A stretch of DNA of 64,000 bases, taken from Nitrospira sp. (GTDB lineage Bacteria > Nitrospirota > Nitrospiria > Nitrospirales > Nitrospiraceae). Positions within the stretch are counted from its first letter, which is position 1. Each line of letters begins with the position of its first letter. Positions 9,862 through 18,182 of the stretch are shown piece after piece. The notes beneath the pieces were generated by a model. That model did no database searches. It was not told where the DNA came from and saw only the letters and a program-made list of their open reading frames with translations. Where the stretch lies: positions 82,948 through 146,947 of the forward strand of contig JAEURX010000018.1 in the NCBI GenBank assembly GCA_016788885.1, in the 5' to 3' direction. The position numbers and the translations under genes are program-made.

Positions 9862-11751
9862 TTAGGCCGCCATTTTTTGGCGTAGCCGTACCACCATCTG
9901 GTCGAATTCAACGAGCGCCGGATCCGGAAGAAGCTGTGGCCGACAGGCATCGTAATAGGACACTGCCGCGTGGTAGGCCCCTTGCTCACAAAGCCCCACC
10001 AAACGCTCCATGAATGCACGCACCTCACCTTGGGCATTGTGACGGACCTCCGCCTCGACCGATCCTCCCCTAGCAAGACCCGGAGAAGTCAGTGCCACCG
10101 GCGCCTCGCCCACCACTTCTTCGGTCTCCAGCGGGACCATCACGCCCTTCTCTTTTGTAACCGGCACATTGAGCCGGACGCGCTTAGAGCAGTGCGCACA
10201 CCCTGCCACGACTTGTAGTCCATGCACAGGAACACGCTTCGGCTCTGTCAACTCCACATAGGAGAAACCACGAAGGCAATGCGGGCACTCTGCGAAAAGC
10301 TCCCAGAACTGCCGGGTTCCATTCAGCGTCATGGGATTGGTGATCGCTCGAATCAGAATCCGGCTGACATCTACGGTGCGACAGAGCGACAAGGCTTCGA
10401 GGGCATGGATGGACCGCACATACCCAACCCACTGCGCATCGGTCATGGTGGTCATATTGAATAGTTTTTGATCGATCGTTTTGTAAAACGCTTCCTTATC
10501 AGGGATCAGCCCTTTCTCTTGGCACGCGACGTACAATGTACTGCCGGGGTAGGGTTGGATCGCTGCCAGATAGCAATGGATATCGGCGCAATACTTTCGG
10601 TAGAACGTGAGCGTTTCCGAGATCGTTTCCGGAGTTTCTGCCGGGTCGCCAAAAATAAAATTCCCGCCGAACCCAATTCCCACTTGGTCCGCCAGGGCGA
10701 TCGCCTCGGCATACTGTTCAGGCTGCGTACCCTTTTTCATGCTCTTGAGTACTCGCTGACTCGCGCTTTCCATGCCATAGCTAAAGTAGGTACACCCAGC
10801 CTGCTGAGCCAATTGCAACGCCTCTAGATTGAGTCTGGCGTTTGCGTGCGTTTGAAACTGCCAATCGAAATCCCACCCGTATCGCTCACGGTATTCGATT
10901 AGCGTACGGCAGAACTCATCCAGTTTCTGCTTGTTGACGGCAAAGAGTTCGTCGAGAACCATGAGAATGTTGAACGAATGCGATTCATACAGTTGCTTAA
11001 TTTCCGCCATGACATTTTCAGTCGTTCGGGCGCGGTATTTGGCGCGTCCCCCATGCCCATGCAAGCAGAAGGTGCAGGCGAATGGACATTCTCTCGCCGT
11101 CACAATCGGCATAATTCGGGGATTGTTACGGGTGTAGCGAAACAGTGGTCTGGCACCCCATGAGGAATCCAACATCTTTTCAATGTCGAAAATCGTATAG
11201 TCCGGAAACGGCTGCTCGTTCAGATCGCCTCCGAACTTGAGATTCTTTTCTGTAAACACCAGGCGACCATTGTTCGGATAGCAGAGATTAGGAATGGCGT
11301 TGAGGTCACCGCGCCCCTGCAGTGCATTCAAGAGCATGACTGCCGTCTCTTCGGCTTCGCCTGCCAGCGAATAATCCGGCTTGAGCGTGGAATGAATAAA
11401 CTCCTGGTCGTAGGTGATGATGGAGCCCCCCATGAGCACCGGAACGGTCGGCGCGTAATGGCGGATGATGCTCATCGCGTCTTGCAAAAACGGATAGTCA
11501 GTGCAAATTCCCCCTACGCCGATCATGTCCGGCTTGGTTTCGGCAATGGCCTGCGCAATTCTGTCGTGGATCATGTCGAATGCCGAGGCATAGCCTGGTG
11601 CATTGTTGGGGTTGCAGCCAAACACCTGATGTCCCGCCGCTTTCAACGCCGCGGCGATGTAGGCAAATCCACAGGAGAAATCAGACGCCGCCAGAAATGA
11701 AGGATATTGCGTTGTGTATCGGTAAGTGGGGGGAATCAGTAACACCTTCAT
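9862..11751 (-). CDS. B12-binding domain radical SAM enzyme, 629 aa
   Basis: The N-terminal ~150 residues form a cobalamin-binding-like Rossmann domain (MKVLLIPPTY, PTVPVLMGGS). The radical SAM cluster motif is C222-x3-C226-x2-C229 (CPFACTFC), followed by a TIM-barrel half. The C-terminal ~150 residues add two CxxC pairs (near 488-491 and 518-521), which may form a zinc ribbon or hold another metal; this is not part of the common core. Family members carry out C- or P-methylation, epimerisation or other radical chemistry, some with methylcobalamin. It sits between the giant glycosyltransferase (24 bp downstream) and a second enzyme of the same type. In a sugar operon the likely job is modification of a sugar or lipid carrier, but the substrate is unknown. 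Confidence 0.85.
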   Translation of the reverse strand: MKVLLIPPTYRYTTQYPSFLAASDFSCGFAYIAAALKAAGHQVFGCNPNNAPGYASAFDMIHDRIAQAIAETKPDMIGVGGICTDYPFLQDAMSIIRHYAPTVPVLMGGSIITYDQEFIHSTLKPDYSLAGEAEETAVMLLNALQGRGDLNAIPNLCYPNNGRLVFTEKNLKFGGDLNEQPFPDYTIFDIEKMLDSSWGARPLFRYTRNNPRIMPIVTARECPFACTFCLHGHGGRAKYRARTTENVMAEIKQLYESHSFNILMVLDELFAVNKQKLDEFCRTLIEYRERYGWDFDWQFQTHANARLNLEALQLAQQAGCTYFSYGMESASQRVLKSMKKGTQPEQYAEAIALADQVGIGFGGNFIFGDPAETPETISETLTFYRKYCADIHCYLAAIQPYPGSTLYVACQEKGLIPDKEAFYKTIDQKLFNMTTMTDAQWVGYVRSIHALEALSLCRTVDVSRILIRAITNPMTLNGTRQFWELFAECPHCLRGFSYVELTEPKRVPVHGLQVVAGCAHCSKRVRLNVPVTKEKGVMVPLETEEVVGEAPVALTSPGLARGGSVEAEVRHNAQGEVRAFMERLVGLCEQGAYHAAVSYYDACRPQLLPDPALVEFDQMVVRLRQKMAA

Positions 11752-11820
11752 GCAACGGCCTCCTTGAAAGGTCTCATGTCGTGTTGCCCCGCTTGACTGT
11801 CACAGCATGCGTCGATTGAG

Positions 11821-13356
11821 TCACAGCGTGCGGGACGCGCAGGCTGCCGGAGCAGATGGTCGACGAATTAACTTGCGTGCCGTCATCGCTTGCACGTGTT
11901 GAACTGTCCCTTCATCGAATCGCTCCGCCAACATGGCTCGGTATTCCGGCCGATCGAAATACGCCTGGAATGCCTTATCGCGGAAGGCGAGCACCTCCGT
12001 TGCCGGGAGATGGCGCGTCGGGAGCGGGAGTGAATCGATGGCATGTTGAGAATATGCCGTCCACGAGTCAGGCAATGGCCATCCCTCGTCCAAGGCGCGT
12101 TGGTACAGGGAAGAACCGGGGTACGCCATAGTGCAATAAAAGTTGGCGAACTCGCAGTTCAGATCGATAGCCAAATCGAGAGTGGCCTGCATCGTCTCAT
12201 AGTCGTCTTCCGGCAAACCAAAGATGTAATTGGCGATGACATTGATGCCGGCCGCTCGTACTTTGTGAATTGTCCGTCCAATTTGATCTTGTTCGAACGT
12301 TTTCAATACATCGTTTCGCACCTTCGCACTGCCGGACTCGATGCCGAAACAGAGCCACCGGACGCCGGCACGGACCAGTAGGTCCTCCATGCCGTCCTTC
12401 ACCGAATCGACCCGGGCATAGGCCCAAATGTTCAGATCGTATCGGCGCTCGATCAGGAGCTGACACAGTTCGGCCACATGCCGTCGATTGAGCACAAACA
12501 TTTCATCAGCAAACTTGATGTTGCGGATCCCGTATTGTATGACCAGTCGATCGATGTCGGCCACGATCGTCGCCGGTGACCAAAACCGGTAGCTGTTGAC
12601 TTCCGTGCGATACCCGAGGGCCGCCTCCCCGCTCTTGAATGGCGCTTGAATACAACAGTACGAACAATGATACGGACAGCCCAGAGTGGTGTAGAGCGAG
12701 GCATAGGGGCTGCGTCGGTCGAGGGATCCGAAGCAGTGCCAATTGTGGGCGCGATACCGATTCATCGGCAGGAGATCCCATGCCAATCCAGGCATCTCTT
12801 CGTCTAAGCGTTCGATATTCGGCGCCGGATCTGATTTGAGAATTGCGCTGTCGCTTCGGTAATACAATCCCCGTACTCGACTCCACTCGCTGGAGCCACC
12901 TTTCAAGGCAGCGATCAAGTCGGTGATCGTGTACAGCCCCTCTCCACCGCAAACAAAATCAGCGTCCTCTTCGCGCAAGGTGCGTTCCGGAAGCGCTGCA
13001 ACATGCCCCCCCAACAGCAAGACCTTACTCACAAGACCGTGTGTTTTGATGGCTCGGCAGATTGCTCCGGCCGACGGCATGATCTGCGTCGAAGCGGAAG
13101 GATTGTGTCCGTAGACCAGGACCACCACGAGGCGAGGCGCAAGCGTCTCCACTCGAGTAGCCACCTCCGTGGGCAGTAGGTCTTCCGCATTGGCGTCGAG
13201 AACTTCTACTGTAATCCCCCGACGACGCAGGAATGTGGCGATGAGTCCTCCCCATACGGGAGGCTCAATTGCGCTCAGGCTGCTCCCGAGCTCCTGATAT
13301 ATCTGTGTCCGACTTCCGGGATTCACCAAAAGCACATCGAGGACGGGCTGTGACAT
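11821..13356 (-). CDS. B12-binding domain radical SAM enzyme, 511 aa
   Basis: The N-terminus has the B12-binding-like fold (VLDVLLVNPGS, KVLLLGGHVAALPE, FVCGGEG). The catalytic motif is C227-x3-C231-x2-C234 (CPYHCSYC) followed by a further Cys, then the barrel with GIRNIKFADEMF and WLCFGIESGS. It lacks the C-terminal CxxC pairs of its neighbour, so the two are distinct enzymes and not a duplicate pair. AAGGAGG lies 9 bases before ATG 13356. It follows the transketolase C-half gene by 14 bp and precedes the first radical SAM gene by 69 bp. Likely roles are cobalamin-dependent methylation or radical rearrangement of a sugar. No substrate can be named. Confidence 0.85.
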   Translation of the reverse strand: MSQPVLDVLLVNPGSRTQIYQELGSSLSAIEPPVWGGLIATFLRRRGITVEVLDANAEDLLPTEVATRVETLAPRLVVVLVYGHNPSASTQIMPSAGAICRAIKTHGLVSKVLLLGGHVAALPERTLREEDADFVCGGEGLYTITDLIAALKGGSSEWSRVRGLYYRSDSAILKSDPAPNIERLDEEMPGLAWDLLPMNRYRAHNWHCFGSLDRRSPYASLYTTLGCPYHCSYCCIQAPFKSGEAALGYRTEVNSYRFWSPATIVADIDRLVIQYGIRNIKFADEMFVLNRRHVAELCQLLIERRYDLNIWAYARVDSVKDGMEDLLVRAGVRWLCFGIESGSAKVRNDVLKTFEQDQIGRTIHKVRAAGINVIANYIFGLPEDDYETMQATLDLAIDLNCEFANFYCTMAYPGSSLYQRALDEGWPLPDSWTAYSQHAIDSLPLPTRHLPATEVLAFRDKAFQAYFDRPEYRAMLAERFDEGTVQHVQAMTARKLIRRPSAPAACASRTL

Positions 13357-13370
13357 GATAGCGCCCCTCC

Positions 13371-14387
13371 TTAGTAGGCGGCGCCGTGTGGCGCCATATG
13401 GGTCGAGACTGGCTGCACGCCCTTGGCCTTCTCATGGTCTCCACGCACCCAACCGGCAATACGTGAGACGACAGCGCCGACATCCAGGCCATATTTTTCC
13501 CAAATCGCCTGGCGCCCGCCGTAATCAAAAACGAATCGATCGTCCTGTCCGATTCGCATCGTCGGAATGTGTCTATCCTCATCGATCATCCATTCGGCGA
13601 CGAGGCTGCCCAAGCCACCAGCCAGCAAATGCTCCTCAAGGGTTACGACGCGGGCAACATTCTTCAAGTACTGCTTCAAGGCATGGCCATTGAGCGGCTT
13701 CAACCGGAACACGTCGATCACTCCCACGTTCAGGCCCGCACTCTCGTGCAGGAGATCGGCTGCCGCCAACGCCTGATGCACCATCACGCCGGATGTCAGG
13801 ATGCAGACGTCATCTCCTGACCGCAGCTGTGTCAGTCCCTGCGCGATCTCAATACGGCGTCCCGCGTACACTTCTGGGAGGCCGGCGCGATCAAAGCGGA
13901 TGTATTGAGGCGATCGGTCGTGATGCACTACCGAGGCGAGCTCGGCTGCGCTAGTCCCGTCGGCCATGCTGTAGATCTTCAGGTTGGGAAGGGCACGCAT
14001 GATGGAGACATCCTCCACCGTGTGATGGCTCGGCCCCATAATGTCGTAGGCATACCCGGCCCCCACGCCGATCAGGACGATCGGAAGATTCATGGCGCAT
14101 ACGTCCAATTTGACCTGTTCGTAGCAACGCAAGCTGACGAATGGGGCGATGGCATAGACGTACACTTTCTTTCCCTCGAAGGCCATGCCGCAGGCCATGC
14201 CGATCAATTGTTGCTCCGCGATCCCGACGTTGAAGAACCGATCGGGAAAGTCGCGGGCGAACTGATCGAGCGTGGGTGCCCCGTTATCGGCCGTGATGAA
14301 AATCGCCTGGGGGTCTTCTTGGAACAACTTATACAATTCGTTGAAGAACTGATCCCGCATACCTAATATGAACTTGGTCGATCCCAT
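13371..14387 (-). CDS. Transketolase-like protein, C-terminal subunit, 338 aa
   Basis: This is the pyrimidine-binding plus C-terminal half of a transketolase/DXPS-type enzyme as a separate polypeptide. FNVGIAEQQLIGMACGMA (about residues 57-74) holds the Glu that activates the thiamine pyrophosphate ring, followed by PIVLIGVGAGYAYDIMGPSHH and the C-terminal domain with VVTLEEHLLAGGLGSLVAEW. AGGAAG precedes ATG 14387. The N-terminal half is encoded 71 bp upstream (14459-15346), so the two should form a heterotetramer. Split transketolases occur in archaea and some bacteria for pentose metabolism. Inside a sugar-nucleotide operon a dedicated two-carbon transfer to a ketosugar is more likely, by analogy with branched-sugar pathways. 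That role is inference. Confidence 0.88.
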   Translation of the reverse strand: MGSTKFILGMRDQFFNELYKLFQEDPQAIFITADNGAPTLDQFARDFPDRFFNVGIAEQQLIGMACGMAFEGKKVYVYAIAPFVSLRCYEQVKLDVCAMNLPIVLIGVGAGYAYDIMGPSHHTVEDVSIMRALPNLKIYSMADGTSAAELASVVHHDRSPQYIRFDRAGLPEVYAGRRIEIAQGLTQLRSGDDVCILTSGVMVHQALAAADLLHESAGLNVGVIDVFRLKPLNGHALKQYLKNVARVVTLEEHLLAGGLGSLVAEWMIDEDRHIPTMRIGQDDRFVFDYGGRQAIWEKYGLDVGAVVSRIAGWVRGDHEKAKGVQPVSTHMAPHGAAY

Positions 14388-14458
14388 GGATGCTTCCTTT
14401 CGTCATCGACGAGGTTGTCGTAGGGCTGTCCGCCCATGGCGTTCGGATGGTCTGGGGG

Positions 14459-15346
14459 TCACTTATTATTGATGTCGTGTCTGGTCAATTCGAGATCCGC
14501 CCCTTCCGGCACCCGGTAATGCCACAAGCGCTTTCCCTCCATGAGCGACGCCCCATGCCCCTTCTGGGTGTTGGCAATGATCATCAATGGTTTCTTGCGT
14601 TTCGGCGAGCGCACATCGCGAAACGCCTCGAAGATCTCAGCGAAAGAATGGCCGTCGATCACGCGAGTCTCGAACCCGAACGCCTTGAATTTTTTATCGA
14701 GTGGATTGAGACGCGGGTTGTCGGAGGCCAGCCGTCGGTCGGCAGGGTCCGTGGGACCAAGCACGCCCTGTCCGTTCCGGTCTACAATGCAGACCAGATT
14801 CCGGTAGCCGCGATGCCCGGCATAGATGGCCGCTTCCCAATTGGAGCCCTCGAATAATTCGGCGTCTCCGAGGAAGCAGACCACCATGTGTTCCTCTCGG
14901 TTGATCAGGGCCGCTTCGGCCATCCCCGTCGCGATCGGAAGCCCATGACCCAGGGAGCCGGTGATGACTTCGATTCCCGGGATGTTCCATTCGGCATGGA
15001 CGCCAAGGAGATTTCCAACACCGGCAAAATTCTCCAGTTCGGACAACGGGAAATACCCCAGGTCCGCCAGAATCGGATACAAGCCGATTCCACCCTGCCC
15101 CTTACTGAGGATGAACCGGTCTCGCCCGTTCCATTTGGGATTCTGCGCATCAAATCGCAGGAGGCCGCCGTAATACAGTGCAACCAACAGTTCGGTCTGC
15201 GAATATGCTGTACTGATGTGACCGCTGTGCGCCTTGACCGCCATCTCCAGGACCGTCGAGCGAACCCATTGCGCCTTCCGTCGCAACCGAACTTCCATGT
15301 CCGAAGATTTGGCCTGCGAACCCGATGTGAGTTGTGCTGTTTTCAT
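14459..15346 (-). CDS. Transketolase-like protein, N-terminal (TPP-binding) subunit, 295 aa
   Basis: It carries KAHSGHISTAYSQTELLVALYY, GDAELFEGSNWEAA (the GD-x-E form of the thiamine diphosphate motif) and CIVDRNGQG (the distal Asn of that motif), then IEVITGSLGHGLPIATGMA. These are the landmarks of the transketolase N-terminal domain. An upstream in-frame start exists at 15379, but ATG 15346 has a strong AGGAGG six bases before it, so 295 aa is preferred. It is paired with the C-terminal half directly downstream. Two-carbon ketol transfer needs a ketose donor and an aldehyde or ketone acceptor. In this operon a keto-deoxysugar from the dehydratase at 18183 is a candidate acceptor. Confidence 0.88.
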   Translation of the reverse strand: MKTAQLTSGSQAKSSDMEVRLRRKAQWVRSTVLEMAVKAHSGHISTAYSQTELLVALYYGGLLRFDAQNPKWNGRDRFILSKGQGGIGLYPILADLGYFPLSELENFAGVGNLLGVHAEWNIPGIEVITGSLGHGLPIATGMAEAALINREEHMVVCFLGDAELFEGSNWEAAIYAGHRGYRNLVCIVDRNGQGVLGPTDPADRRLASDNPRLNPLDKKFKAFGFETRVIDGHSFAEIFEAFRDVRSPKRKKPLMIIANTQKGHGASLMEGKRLWHYRVPEGADLELTRHDINNK

Positions 15347-15356
15347 TGATGTCCTC

Positions 15357-16091
15357 CTAAAGTTTCTGCAACGATCCACATAGGCCCATCCTGTGTGTAA
15401 ACACCGCCAGCCGTTCAGGAGTTCCGATATCGAACAGCGGGCTGGCGGTCACAAATCCATACAGTGACTCCGAAACTAACCGCGGAATGAACTCTCGCTC
15501 GAGCGACCACACGTGAGTCTCCGGGAACAGTGTCTCAACGGACTGCTCAAACACATACACACCCGCATTGAAATAGCCTCGTGTGCCCCGCCCAGGTTTC
15601 TCCACCATCGACAAGACCCGGTCGTCGCGTCCCAGCACGACGTTTCCCGCATCACATCGGTCATCGGGAATTGTCACGACCATTGTGCCCTGCGTCCGTT
15701 TCATCACATGAAACCGCAAAAGTCTTGCAGGATCGACGTCGCAGAACGAATCACCGTTGACAACGAACATCCGTTGACTGCGCGCCACACTAAACGCCTG
15801 GGCCAAGGCTCCCCCGGTTCCCAGCGGCTGAGGATCTCGTACAAACGAGGCTTGATAGAGACCCCCTTCTGCCCGAACCCACGATTCGATCTGATCGCCC
15901 ATGTATCCCGTGCTGAAAATGAACCGACGCGCCCCATGTCGAACCCAATGTTCGAGGAGGAACGACAGGAATGGTCTGCCGTGGATGTCCGCCATTGATT
16001 TCGGACGATCCGCCACGACGGATTGCAGACGACTGCCGAGGCCGCCACAGAGAATGATCACATCACAATCCTCAACACGGCTCATCGTCAC
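15357..16091 (-). CDS. hddC: Sugar-1-phosphate nucleotidyltransferase, HddC/HldC type, 244 aa
   Basis: The protein starts with the nucleotidyltransferase signature VIILCGGLGSRLQ...RPKSMADI, continues with PLGTGGALAQAF and FVVNGDSFCDVD (metal-binding Asp), and ends near FDIGTPERLAVF. This is the compact pattern of D-glycero-D-manno-heptose-1-phosphate guanylyltransferases and related enzymes. Its direct neighbour upstream is a GHMP kinase of the HddA type, and the pair is known from GDP-heptose synthesis. The start is GTG 16091, which overlaps the kinase stop as GTGA. ATG 16085, two codons later, is equally possible. GDP, ADP or CDP specificity cannot be read from the sequence, so the symbol is tentative. 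Confidence 0.72.
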   Translation of the reverse strand: MTMSRVEDCDVIILCGGLGSRLQSVVADRPKSMADIHGRPFLSFLLEHWVRHGARRFIFSTGYMGDQIESWVRAEGGLYQASFVRDPQPLGTGGALAQAFSVARSQRMFVVNGDSFCDVDPARLLRFHVMKRTQGTMVVTIPDDRCDAGNVVLGRDDRVLSMVEKPGRGTRGYFNAGVYVFEQSVETLFPETHVWSLEREFIPRLVSESLYGFVTASPLFDIGTPERLAVFTHRMGLCGSLQKL

Positions 16092-17158
16092 GCTGCCTTT
16101 CCGATAAGCGCGGATTTGAGTTGCGTGGCGGTCTGTGCCGAGCTTTGTGCCCAGACATCGTCCAACATGAGTTGATCTTCCTGATAGAACACGATCTGTG
16201 TGCCCAGACCTTCAAACTTGAAAGGCACTTGTAAGAGCCCCGGGAGGGCCAATCGAATACGCTCATGGTCTTGGGGCCTGGCAAAGAACAACATGAACCC
16301 ACCCCCTCCGGCTCCGAGCAGCTTCCCGCCGAGTGCGCCCGCTTCCCTTGCCGCCGTGTAGATCTCGTCGATGGCCGGAGTGGTAATGCGCGAGGTCAAC
16401 CGTCGTTTGAGCATCCAGGCCTCGTGCAGCATGGTGCCGAAGTCGGCGATGTCGCGATCACCGGTGAGGATCGCAATGCCCTCCTCCACCATCTGCAACA
16501 TGGCCGAGAGTTCGACTTGCCGATGTTTCGTGCGATCGATCTGCTCGCGGGCCACTTCGGAAGCGATCCGCGAAAACCCCGTGAAGTACAGTTGCAGGTG
16601 GCTTTGGAACGACGCCAGGCGCTCTGGACGCATGATGATCGGGGTATGTCCGATGTCCCCGTTCTGGGAAAACGTGGCCTTGCATAGCCCGCCATGAGCC
16701 GCCAGGACCTGGTCTTGGCAGCCGACGGCTTCACCCAACACATCCTGCTCGACATGAATCGCGGCCTGCGCTAACTGGGCCTTGCTAGGCATAATGTGCT
16801 GCAAGGCATACAGGGTATGCAGCAACCCCACGGTGAAGGAGGAACTGGAACCCAACCCGGTTCGCGCCGGCAAATCACCGTCGTGATGAATTTCCAACCC
16901 GTCGTCGATATTGAGGTACTTGAGCACGCCGCGCACCGCCGGATGTTCGATCTCTTGATTGTTGTTCACGAGTTCGATGCGCGAATAGGCAATGCGGGTG
17001 CGATGTTCAAAGAACGGCGGCAACTGCCGGCAGCTGATGTAGCAATATTTGTCGATGGTCGTCGCGAGCACCGCTCCGCCATGTTCGCGGAACCAGACAG
17101 GATAATCAGTGCCGCCACCGAAAAAGGAGATACGGAATGGCGTTCGGCTGATGATCAT
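16088..17158 (-). CDS. hddA: GHMP-family sugar kinase, HddA-like heptose kinase, 356 aa
   Basis: The N-terminus MIISRTPFRISFFGGGTDYP is diagnostic for the HddA/FGGY-unrelated GHMP subgroup that phosphorylates heptose-7-phosphate or fucose at C1. The ATP-binding GHMP motif is LPARTGLGSSSSFTVGLL (about residues 96-113), and the C-terminal motif is LGAGGGGFMLFF. It should produce a sugar-1-phosphate for the nucleotidyltransferase encoded immediately downstream with a 4-bp overlap. The sedoheptulose-7-phosphate isomerase (GmhA) and phosphatase (GmhB) needed for the full GDP-heptose route are not in this window. L-fucose kinase activity is a less likely alternative because the partner enzyme looks HddC-like. 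Confidence 0.75.
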   Translation of the reverse strand: MIISRTPFRISFFGGGTDYPVWFREHGGAVLATTIDKYCYISCRQLPPFFEHRTRIAYSRIELVNNNQEIEHPAVRGVLKYLNIDDGLEIHHDGDLPARTGLGSSSSFTVGLLHTLYALQHIMPSKAQLAQAAIHVEQDVLGEAVGCQDQVLAAHGGLCKATFSQNGDIGHTPIIMRPERLASFQSHLQLYFTGFSRIASEVAREQIDRTKHRQVELSAMLQMVEEGIAILTGDRDIADFGTMLHEAWMLKRRLTSRITTPAIDEIYTAAREAGALGGKLLGAGGGGFMLFFARPQDHERIRLALPGLLQVPFKFEGLGTQIVFYQEDQLMLDDVWAQSSAQTATQLKSALIGKAA

Positions 17159-17188
17159 CCTCGCCCTCCCTGACGGTTCGCGGGGGAC

Positions 17189-18136
17189 TCACACATTGGC
17201 GTATTGCCCCGCTTTGACGACGGTGTAGCACTTGATCAGCTCGCGAATGCCCCGCTCCAGCGACCATTCCGGCTTAAACCCGGTGTGCAGCAGTCGTTGA
17301 TTCGAGACGATGTAGTCGCGTTTGTCGGGGTCTTCGCCGATGGGCGCCTCGAATGACACGAACTGCGGGAGCACGCGCTGGATTTCCCGGCAGAGCTCCA
17401 ACTTCGAGAGATTGGCGTCGTCCAATCCGACGTTGTATGGCCGGTCTTTCATCTCCTCGAAATGATCGATCGCATGCAGGAAGGTGCGCACGACATCGCG
17501 AATATGGATGTAGTTCCGCTTGCAATGGCCTTCAAACACGACCACTGCTCGATCGTGCACGGCTCGCCAGACAAAATCGTTGACCAGCAAATCCATGCGC
17601 ATCCTCGGCGACACGCCGAACACGGTCGCCAGTCGCAGTGTAATGGCGTTGCCGCGATCCAACACGACACGCTCCGCCTTGACCTTTGTTTCGCCGTACA
17701 GGCTGATAGGGCGAAGCGGCGAATCTTCGGTACACGGCACGCCGGGTTGGCCGATGCCATACCCGCTGTTGGTGACGGGAAAGATAATCCGCTGGCGAGG
17801 CGACGAGAGTTTGCAGAGCAGCTGGACGGCTTCGAAATTTACCGTATAGGCCCCTACCCGGTCTCTGTCGCACAGAGGTGCTCCGACTAAAGCGGCGAGC
17901 GGAATGATGAGGTCGGCCTTGCGCAGCAGGTCTGTCAGCAGCCGTTCATCTCGGCAGTCGCCTCGCACGACCTGAAACTGCTCTTCGGCGCAACAGTCCA
18001 TCAAGCTGTTTTGCCGGTAGAGGAAATTGTCGAGGACGGTGACCGCATAACCCCGGTCGAGCAGTTGTCTGGTCAGTACGGAGCCGAGGTATCCGGCTCC
18101 ACCGGTGATGAGGACTTGTGTTGAACCTGTCGTCAT
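17189..18136 (-). CDS. NAD-dependent epimerase/dehydratase (extended SDR), 315 aa
   Basis: Extended short-chain dehydrogenase. The nucleotide-binding motif is TGGAGYLG (residues 11-18) and the catalytic pair Y147-x3-K151 lies in SLYGETK, with the upstream Ser in TNSGYG. Length matches sugar epimerases, reductases and 4,6-dehydratases. A longer frame to 18223 would run through the end of the upstream gene. ATG 18136, with GGGGAG about 10 bases upstream, fits better. Next to a sugar 3-dehydratase it may reduce or epimerise the resulting 3-deoxy-4-keto sugar, as RfbJ-type synthases do. 4,6-dehydratase activity is also possible. The exact reaction is unresolved. Confidence 0.78.
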   Translation of the reverse strand: MTTGSTQVLITGGAGYLGSVLTRQLLDRGYAVTVLDNFLYRQNSLMDCCAEEQFQVVRGDCRDERLLTDLLRKADLIIPLAALVGAPLCDRDRVGAYTVNFEAVQLLCKLSSPRQRIIFPVTNSGYGIGQPGVPCTEDSPLRPISLYGETKVKAERVVLDRGNAITLRLATVFGVSPRMRMDLLVNDFVWRAVHDRAVVVFEGHCKRNYIHIRDVVRTFLHAIDHFEEMKDRPYNVGLDDANLSKLELCREIQRVLPQFVSFEAPIGEDPDKRDYIVSNQRLLHTGFKPEWSLERGIRELIKCYTVVKAGQYANV

Positions 18137-18182
18137 GACTGTACGAGCTCCCCTTGAGTCTGCCGATGTGTCACTCCCCTCC

